Shown in pieces: positions 6,527-11,251 of a DNA stretch of 11,251 nucleotides. Positions within the stretch are counted from its first letter, which is position 1. The number at the start of each line of letters is the position of its first letter. The stretch comes from Thermoplasmata archaeon (GTDB lineage Archaea; Thermoplasmatota; E2; UBA202; JdFR-43). A model generated the notes under the pieces. It saw only the letters and a list, made by a program, of their open reading frames with translations, ran no database searches and had not been told where the DNA came from. Location: assembly GCA_021158865.1 (NCBI GenBank), contig JAGGSX010000068.1, forward strand, positions 1 through 11,251, written 5' to 3'. A program made the translations under genes and the position numbers.

Positions 6527-8691
6527 TTTACCGCTCTTTCAAATTTCTTTGCTATACCAACATATTTGTTTAATTCTTCTTCTGTCAGTGGTTTCACTAT
6601 TTCCAATGCTTCTTCAAAATGTTTTTTATGAATTTTCAAATCTTTCAATTTTTCTTTATCAAATTTTTTTTCTATATGCTCTCTTATAGCTGCCATAACG
6701 GCTTCATTGCATAATGATGCAATATCTGCTCCTGTGTAGCCCTCTGTTTTTTCCGCAAGTTCATCTAAGCTAACATCATTAGCAAGAGGCTTCTTCATTG
6801 TATGTATCTTGAATATTTCCTTTCTTGCTTCTTTATCAGGCGGTGGAATGTAAATGAGGCGGTCAAATCTTCCTGGTCGTAATAAAGCTGGGTCAATTAT
6901 ATCTGGTCTATTTGTAGCAGCTACTACAGTGACATCTCTAAGCTCTTCCAAGCCATCTAACTCTGTCAAAATCTGACTTATAACACGCTCTGTTACATGG
7001 CTGTCGATGCCGCCGCCTCTCGCCGGAGCGATTGCATCTATTTCATCAAAGAATATTATGGCTGGTGATGCCTGCCTTGCTTTCCTAAATGTTTCTCTTA
7101 CTGCCTTCTCGCTTTCTCCAACCCATTTACTCAGAAATTCCGGACCTTTTACACTTATGAAATTTGCATCGCTTTCTGTTGCAACAGCTTTAGCCAGCAA
7201 TGTTTTTCCTGTTCCGGGGGGACCATATAATAAAATACCCTTAGGAGGTTTTGCATCCATTTTGTAGAATATGTCTGCATATTTCAATGGCCATTCAACA
7301 GCTTCCTTCAATTTTTGCTTTGCATCTTCAAGCCCACCAATATCATTCCAGTGCACATTTGGAGATTCAATAATAACTTCTCTTAATGCGGAAGGAGTCA
7401 TTGACTTAAATGCATCATAAAAATCTTTTTCTTTTACTTCTATTTTATTTAAAATTTCAGCTGGTATTTTATCTTCTTCAAGGTCAATTTCTGGCAATAT
7501 ACGGCGTAAAGCCCTAATGGCAGCTTCTTTACATAAAGCAGCTAAATCAGCTCCAGAATAACCGTGTGTTATCTCTGCAATTTTATCCAAATCAACATCA
7601 TTAGCGAGAGGCATACCTCTTGTATGAATTTCTAAAATTTCCTTTCTTCCTTTCTTATCTGGTATTCCTATTTCTATCTCCCGATCGAATCTTCCCGGTC
7701 GCCTTAAAGCTGGATCAATTGCATTTATTCTATTTGTGGCTCCTATAACAACTACTTTCCCTCTTTCTTCCAATCCGTCCATTAAAGCCAGCAACTGAGC
7801 AACTATTCTTCTTTCAACCTCTCCATGAACTTCCTCACGCTTTGGAGCTATTGAATCTATTTCATCTATAAAAATTATTGAAGGTGCATTTTCTGTAGCT
7901 TCTTTAAATACTTTTCTTAAATTTTCCTCACTCTCTCCATAATATTTACTCATTATTTCTGGTCCACTCAAGGAATAAAAATTTGCATTTGTCTCATTTG
8001 CTACCGCTTTAGCCAACAAAGTTTTTCCTGTTCCAGGAGGACCATGCAAAAGAACACCTTTTGGAGCTTCAATACCAAGTCTTTCAAAGAGTTCAGGGTG
8101 CTTTAATGGCAATTCAATCATTTCTCTTACCATTTTAATTTCATTTTCCAGCCCTCCTATATCTTCATAAGTTATGCGAGGAATCTTCATTTCCTCCTTA
8201 GCAGGTTTTTCACTTATTTTTATTTGAGTTGAATCTTTTATAACAACTGCATTAGCAGGAGGAGAATAACCTGTTACAACTAAATTTATTCTTCTTCCCA
8301 TTATATTCAATTCTATTGAGTCTCCTTTTGTTACAACATGTCCTTCAAGCAATTGTAATAAATAACCTTCCGCTCCTACAATCCGTAAATCTTCTGTTGG
8401 GGCAAGTGTAATTTTTTCAGCAGACCTTGCTTCAATTTTCTTAACTTTTACTTTATCATCTATTGTAACGCCAGCATTTCTCCTCGTTGTCCCATCTATC
8501 CTTATATTTTCTCTTCCAGAATCTTCCGGATAGCCGGGCCAATAGATGCATGCAGTATTTTTCCTTCCTTCTATTAATATAATATCTCCAGCAACAAGCC
8601 CCATCTCTTTTGCTGCTGTAGGGTCAATTCTGGCTATCCCTCTACCAACATCCCTGCTTTTTGCTTCTTCCACTCTGAGTATTTTCTCCAT
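6523..8691 (-). CDS. Cdc48/VAT-type AAA+ ATPase (VCP-like unfoldase)
   Basis: A 722-residue double-ring ATPase of the Cdc48/p97/VAT family, which unfolds proteins and hands them to the proteasome. An N-domain (about 1-160, double-psi barrel then four-stranded barrel, with SRDVGRGIARID near the start) is followed by D1 and D2. D1 has Walker A GPPGTGKT at 217-224, Walker B IIFIDEID at 272-279 and RRPGRFDRE around 330-338. D2 has Walker A at 490-497, Walker B IIFFDEID at 545-552 and the matching LRPGRFDR. Pore loops are SKYYGESE in D1 and SKWVGESE in D2, an aromatic pair as I recall for Thermoplasma VAT. No HbYX proteasome-docking motif is seen at the C-terminus. The start is ATG 8691, with a strong Shine-Dalgarno sequence GAGGTGA five bases upstream; the in-frame GTG at 8700 lies within that site. 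It follows hsp20 by about 35 bases and overlaps the CBS gene by ATGA. Confidence 0.97.
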   Translation of the reverse strand: MEKILRVEEAKSRDVGRGIARIDPTAAKEMGLVAGDIILIEGRKNTACIYWPGYPEDSGRENIRIDGTTRRNAGVTIDDKVKVKKIEARSAEKITLAPTEDLRIVGAEGYLLQLLEGHVVTKGDSIELNIMGRRINLVVTGYSPPANAVVIKDSTQIKISEKPAKEEMKIPRITYEDIGGLENEIKMVREMIELPLKHPELFERLGIEAPKGVLLHGPPGTGKTLLAKAVANETNANFYSLSGPEIMSKYYGESEENLRKVFKEATENAPSIIFIDEIDSIAPKREEVHGEVERRIVAQLLALMDGLEERGKVVVIGATNRINAIDPALRRPGRFDREIEIGIPDKKGRKEILEIHTRGMPLANDVDLDKIAEITHGYSGADLAALCKEAAIRALRRILPEIDLEEDKIPAEILNKIEVKEKDFYDAFKSMTPSALREVIIESPNVHWNDIGGLEDAKQKLKEAVEWPLKYADIFYKMDAKPPKGILLYGPPGTGKTLLAKAVATESDANFISVKGPEFLSKWVGESEKAVRETFRKARQASPAIIFFDEIDAIAPARGGGIDSHVTERVISQILTELDGLEELRDVTVVAATNRPDIIDPALLRPGRFDRLIYIPPPDKEARKEIFKIHTMKKPLANDVSLDELAEKTEGYTGADIASLCNEAVMAAIREHIEKKFDKEKLKDLKIHKKHFEEALEIVKPLTEEELNKYVGIAKKFERAVK

Positions 8692-8726
8692 TTTTATCAC
8701 CTCAAAAAATAAAAAAGAAAAAGAAA
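8692..8726 (-). promoter_or_regulatory. hsp20-cdc48 spacer with pyrimidine tract and strong ribosome-binding site
   Basis: On the minus strand the spacer reads TTTCTTTTTCTTTTTTATTT and then TTT, GAGGTGA and TAAAA before the cdc48 ATG. The T-rich run is what archaeal RNA polymerase uses to terminate, so some transcripts may end after hsp20. The GAGGTGA (8697-8703) matches the 3' end of archaeal 16S rRNA and fixes the cdc48 start. Twenty of 23 bases around this site and start codon (8688-8710) match the hsp20 leader at 9284-9306. Confidence 0.6.
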
Positions 8727-9287
8727 TTACTTAATTTCTATCTTCTTTCCTTTTTTCTTTGGTCTCAATTTTTTCAGCTCCACATCAAGAACACCGTTCT
8801 GATATGTTGCTTTTGCTGATTTTTCGTCAACTTCTGCTGGCAACTCCACTTCTTTGTAATATTTTCTTTCTGCTGTTTCAACTTTTATGATGAGCTTATT
8901 GTTATCTATTATCTCAAGATTTATGTCCTTCTTTTCCACACCTGGGACCTCTGCTGTTACACTTATTTTATCATTGCTTTCTATAACATCAACCAATGGC
9001 TCTCTCACTGGTTCTTCTGCAAGCATTCTTTCCTTAGTTACGTTTCCGAACTCTGTGAAATGTGGCTTACCATCGGGTCCAACACGCATACTCCATCCAT
9101 ATATTATTGGCTTTCCTTCTCCTGCTGGCATTCTCCCTTCCATGGCATCTCTGATAATCTTGTTCATATATTTTTGCATTTTTCTGAATCTCTCGTCAAA
9201 GTCTTCAAATATGTCTTCAAATCCCCATCCAGGAAAATCAAACCAATCAAATGGATTCCTGTCTTTTTTATTCTTTCTCTCTACCAT
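8727..9287 (-). CDS. Small heat shock protein, Hsp20/alpha-crystallin family
   Basis: A 186-residue ATP-independent chaperone that holds unfolding proteins in large oligomers. The alpha-crystallin domain spans about 96-174: PLVDVIESNDKISVTAEVPG, the EVPGVEKKDINLEI turn, and the A-x-x-x-N-G-V-L-like hallmark around 160-167 (KATYQNGVL). The C-terminal I-x-I anchor used for oligomer assembly is IEI at 183-185. The N-terminal arm is long (about 95 residues), rich in aromatic and acidic residues early on (FDWFDFPGWGFEDIFEDF), with a Gly/Pro-rich second half. ATG 9287 is chosen because GAGGTGA sits five bases upstream and the arm then begins as expected; the open frame upstream to 9392 runs through the promoter. 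First gene of the hsp20-cdc48-CBS unit. Confidence 0.95.
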   Translation of the reverse strand: MVERKNKKDRNPFDWFDFPGWGFEDIFEDFDERFRKMQKYMNKIIRDAMEGRMPAGEGKPIIYGWSMRVGPDGKPHFTEFGNVTKERMLAEEPVREPLVDVIESNDKISVTAEVPGVEKKDINLEIIDNNKLIIKVETAERKYYKEVELPAEVDEKSAKATYQNGVLDVELKKLRPKKKGKKIEIK

Positions 9288-9358
9288 TTCTATCACCTCA
9301 AAAATGTATAAAAGATGTTCTATAAATAGTTTTCGGTCATTTCGGCTGTGGGACAGAG
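9288..9358 (-). promoter_or_regulatory. hsp20 promoter region
   Basis: On the minus strand, GAGGTGA (9293-9299) lies five bases before the ATG. A TATA-like element CTATTTATA (about 9321-9329) is centred about 38 bases upstream of the ATG, which predicts a short leader of roughly 10-15 bases containing the ribosome-binding site. A purine-rich stretch just upstream of it could be the BRE. It is part of a direct repeat CCGAAATGACCGAAAA (9330-9345), a possible operator for a heat shock regulator, though I recognise no known regulator site. Confidence 0.55.
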
Positions 9359-9379
9359 TTAAACCTGCCCCAGGTTTAA
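9359..9379. repeat. Perfect inverted repeat (9-base stem, 3-base loop) at the transposase stop
   Basis: TTAAACCTG at 9359-9367 and CAGGTTTAA at 9371-9379 are exact reverse complements separated by CCC. The transposase stop codon lies inside the outer arm. As RNA it would form a stable hairpin at the end of the transposase message, and a T-poor flank follows, so it is not a classical intrinsic terminator. It may be part of the insertion sequence end. Confidence 0.6.
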
Positions 9380-9796
9380 TAGATTGTGCCACACATTAAT
9401 GCAAGAAAGAGCAGTCTCTATTCTATCTTCTCTTTTCTGTCCCACCTTCCAACCGAACCACCTTTTATCTGCTGAGAAACCGGATTCAGAATTATTTCTC
9501 AGATAATACTGTTCAAGATACGGAACAGTATTTTTGACAAAATCCTCCATTGTCTCTTTCCATTTCCACGAACCTTTTATGGTGGCATTCTTTCTCGGAA
9601 TGATATACACCTTTGCATCTCCAAATCTGACAACATATGAAGAAAAACTGTAGTATCTATCAAGCCCCACGCTCCTTATACCTATACCAATTTGTTCCAG
9701 CATTTCCATTGCTCTATTAAAAGCAGCTTTTTCGCTTTTTAGGCTTGTTTCATCGGTAATAGTTAGGAAATTATTAAATAGCTTGTTGCGATTCAC
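9359..9796 (-). pseudogene. 5'-truncated DDE transposase remnant
   Basis: This 145-residue frame resembles the C-terminal third of an archaeal IS transposase with a DDE (RNase H-like) catalytic core. Visible marks are the IRSVGLDRYYSFSSYV strand with a probable second catalytic Asp (D62), VYIIPRKNATIKGS, and the YYLRNNSESGFSADKRWFG block carrying the catalytic Glu and following Lys. It closes with RIETALSCINVWHNLLNLG. Full-length relatives should be two to three times longer; the N-terminal part with the first Asp and DNA-binding domain is missing. The GTG at 9796 is only the first possible start codon in the open frame, with no ribosome-binding site. I cannot name the IS family with certainty. 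It is unlikely to be an active enzyme and sits between the divergent hsp20 and oxidoreductase promoters. Confidence 0.75.
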
Positions 9797-9826
9797 ATAT
9801 AAATTAACAGGTTATGGAGTGAAAGT
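9771..9826 (+). promoter_or_regulatory. Promoter and ribosome-binding site of the oxidoreductase gene
   Basis: GGAGTGA at 9816-9822, four bases before ATG 9827, is a good Shine-Dalgarno sequence. Two TATA-like elements are available: ATTATTAAATA (about 9770-9780), which would give a leader of roughly 25 bases including the ribosome-binding site, and TATAAATT (9798-9805), which would put the start of transcription at the ATG itself. The first fits the ribosome-binding site better and lies inside the transposase remnant. Confidence 0.45.
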
Positions 9827-11161
9827 ATGAAAACAGATGTATTGATAATTGGAGGAGGTCCTGCGGGAATAGTTACTGCTGTAACGGCTAAGCAGAATTA
9901 TCCAGAGAAGAGAATAGTTGTTGTAAGGAAAGAGAAAAAGGTTGTTGTATCCTGTGGAATTCCATATATATTTGGAACGCTGAGAGATGTAGAAAAAAAT
10001 CTGATTCCAGATTCTGTTTTAACCAGTAAAGGTATAGACATACTTGTAGATGAAATCGAAGATGTTGATATGGAGAAAAAGATTGCGAAGAGTAAATCTC
10101 ATGGGGAAATAGAATTTGAGAAATTAGTATTGGCTACAGGTTCAATACCTATAAAGCCGCCCATTAAAGGGATAGATGGAAATAATGTTTTCTTTGTTAG
10201 AAAAAATCCAGAATATCTCCAAGAATTGATGAAAAGAATTAACGAGAGCGAGAGCATAGTGATTATAGGTGGAGGTTTCATAGGTGTAGAATTCGCAGAT
10301 GAACTGAGAAAACTTGGAAAGAAAGTGAGCATAGTGGAGATGCTTCCTCATGTGCTCTCCACATCCTTTGATGATGAATTCTGTGAACTGGCAGAAGAAG
10401 AATTGAGAAAAATAGATGTTGGACTGCATACAAACTCAAAGGTTGTGGAGATAAAGAATGGCGGAGTTGTTTTATCTACTGGTGAGGAGATTGCTGGAGA
10501 TATCGTGATAGTGTGTGTAGGTGCCCGCCCGAACATCGATTTGGCAGAGAAAATGGGATTAAAGGTAAGCAAGAATGGCATTGTGGTAGATGAATATATG
10601 AGAACTTCTCGCCCAGATACATTTGCTGTTGGAGATTGTGCTGAAAAGAGAGATTTCTTTACAAGGGAAGTTAAGCCAGTGATGCTTGCTTCTGTGGCTA
10701 CCGCAGAGGCTAGAATTGCAGGAGCAAATCTCTATAAAATAAAAGCATTTAAGCAGTTTAAAGGAACATTGGGCATATTTGCAACTAAAGTTGGAAATAT
10801 CGCTTTAGGAGCTGCAGGACTAATTGAAAGACAGGCAAAGAAGGAGGGCTTTGATTACGTCGTTGGTAAGAGCGAGGTGGCAGATAAACATCCAGGCACT
10901 CTCCCTGGCACTATTAAAGTTAGGGTAAAGTTACTCTTTACAAAACAGGGTGGATTTTTCATAGGTGCTCAGATAGCTGGAGGAGATACCGTAGGAGAGA
11001 TGATAAATCTAGTAGGATTTGCAATAGAGAGCGGATATACGGCTCCTAGATATATGACTCTTCAAATAGGCACTCATCCCTTATTGACGCCTGCTCCGAC
11101 GGCTCCTGCAACTTTAAAAGCAGCTGAAGATGCACTAATAAAAATTTGTGGCAATAAATGA
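9827..11161 (+). CDS. FAD/NAD(P)-dependent disulfide reductase (NADH oxidase / CoA-disulfide reductase type)
   Basis: A 444-residue flavoprotein of the single-cysteine branch of the pyridine nucleotide-disulfide oxidoreductases. The FAD-binding GGGPAG is at 9-14, and the lone redox cysteine C43 is in SCGIPY. ATGS at 103-106, the NAD-binding GGGFIG at 148-153, and the second FAD motif TFAVGD at 265-270 follow. An acidic residue at the end of the second NAD-domain strand (E171 in SIVEML) favours NADH over NADPH. The dimerisation domain follows from about 310 and ends with IGTHPLLTPAPTAPATLKAA. Members reduce CoA disulfide, persulfides or polysulfide, or oxidise NADH with oxygen; sequence alone does not decide which. 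In anaerobic archaea such enzymes serve in redox balance and oxygen or sulfur response. It is transcribed away from the hsp20 unit. Confidence 0.92.
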   Translation: MKTDVLIIGGGPAGIVTAVTAKQNYPEKRIVVVRKEKKVVVSCGIPYIFGTLRDVEKNLIPDSVLTSKGIDILVDEIEDVDMEKKIAKSKSHGEIEFEKLVLATGSIPIKPPIKGIDGNNVFFVRKNPEYLQELMKRINESESIVIIGGGFIGVEFADELRKLGKKVSIVEMLPHVLSTSFDDEFCELAEEELRKIDVGLHTNSKVVEIKNGGVVLSTGEEIAGDIVIVCVGARPNIDLAEKMGLKVSKNGIVVDEYMRTSRPDTFAVGDCAEKRDFFTREVKPVMLASVATAEARIAGANLYKIKAFKQFKGTLGIFATKVGNIALGAAGLIERQAKKEGFDYVVGKSEVADKHPGTLPGTIKVRVKLLFTKQGGFFIGAQIAGGDTVGEMINLVGFAIESGYTAPRYMTLQIGTHPLLTPAPTAPATLKAAEDALIKICGNK

Positions 11162-11244
11162 TGAAAATCGTAGCAGTTTTTAATCCTTCCTCCAAACCGT
11201 TTTCTGTTTTCAAACCAATTCCACATGTTGAAGGAAGAAATTGA
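11161..11244 (+). CDS. Possible small ORF (27 aa) overlapping the oxidoreductase stop
   Basis: ATG at 11161 overlaps the oxidoreductase stop as TGATG and reads MKIVAVFNPSSKPFSVF before stopping at TGA 11242-11244. The overlapping stop/start is typical of coupled genes and the start looks natural, but the short length argues against a complete protein. It may be the start of a broken gene, or chance. I recognise no family. Confidence 0.25.
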   Translation: MKIVAVFNPSSKPFSVFKPIPHVEGRN

Positions 11245-11251
11245 ATTATTA
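11225..11251 (+). CDS. Possible start of a further gene running off the right edge
   Basis: ATG at 11225 opens a frame MLKEEIELL that is still open at the end of the window. No Shine-Dalgarno sequence precedes it. Only nine codons are visible, too few to assign. Confidence 0.2.

Larger units (their letters stand above)
9348..9797. mobile_element. Insertion sequence remnant
   Basis: Probable extent of the decayed insertion sequence that supplied the transposase fragment. The 3' side may retain part of an element end near 9348-9380, where a GTGGGACAGA motif and a perfect 9-base inverted repeat flank the transposase stop. The opposite end and its terminal repeat are not present, and no target-site duplication could be identified, so both boundaries are approximate. 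Confidence 0.4.

Noticed and set aside
8692..8700. GTG at 8700 as the cdc48 start
   Set aside because: The GTG is part of the GAGGTGA ribosome-binding site, with ATG 8691 at ideal spacing.
8887..9399. A 170-codon open frame on the plus strand opposite Hsp20
   Set aside because: It mirrors the Hsp20 coding sequence, has no ribosome-binding site and shows no recognisable domain; the minus-strand gene explains it.
1..11251. CRISPR arrays, tRNA or rRNA genes
   Set aside because: No regularly spaced repeats, cloverleaf-like segments or rRNA-like stretches were recognised by eye on either strand.

Overview
The window looks like AT-rich archaeal chromosome, most likely a euryarchaeon of the Thermoplasmata type. 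The signs are a Cdc48/VAT-type double AAA+ ATPase, an archaeal Hsp20, an endonuclease Q (EndoQ) homologue, TATA-like elements close to start codons, T-rich tracts at gene ends, and exported proteins with archaeal-style lipobox and PGF-CTERM-like signals. The lineage is inferred from gene content only. No rRNA, tRNA or CRISPR array was recognised.

Left part (1-2474, + strand): a DUF3160-family putative lipoprotein. Its reading frame is still open at the left edge, so the true start lies just outside. It is followed by about 280 bases that still look coding, but only through two compensating one-base frame changes at short A runs. Next (2550-4336, - strand) is a two-gene unit, EndoQ then RNase HII, sharing an ATGA stop/start. 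Both enzymes nick DNA at non-canonical nucleotides (deaminated bases and ribonucleotides), so this reads as a small DNA repair operon.

Middle (4368-5444, + strand): a surface protein gene divergent from EndoQ across a 31-base gap, with an N-terminal signal peptide and a C-terminal sorting/anchor segment. It is split by one in-frame TGA at 5052-5054. It converges with a gene on the opposite strand, leaving only 2 bases between the stop codons.

Right-middle (5447-9287, - strand): a proteostasis operon in the order hsp20, cdc48, and a protein with four CBS motifs and a C-terminal domain resembling ribosome hibernation factors. hsp20 and cdc48 have nearly identical ribosome-binding leaders. A pyrimidine-rich tract between them could attenuate transcription. 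cdc48 and the CBS gene overlap by ATGA.

Right end: a 5'-truncated DDE transposase remnant (9359-9796, - strand) lies between hsp20 and a divergently transcribed FAD/NAD-dependent single-cysteine disulfide reductase/NADH oxidase (9827-11161, + strand). A tiny reading frame and a possible next gene start follow at the edge.

The most notable points are the EndoQ/RNase HII coupling, the CBS plus hibernation-factor-like fusion in a chaperone operon, and the broken reading frames in both exported-protein genes.
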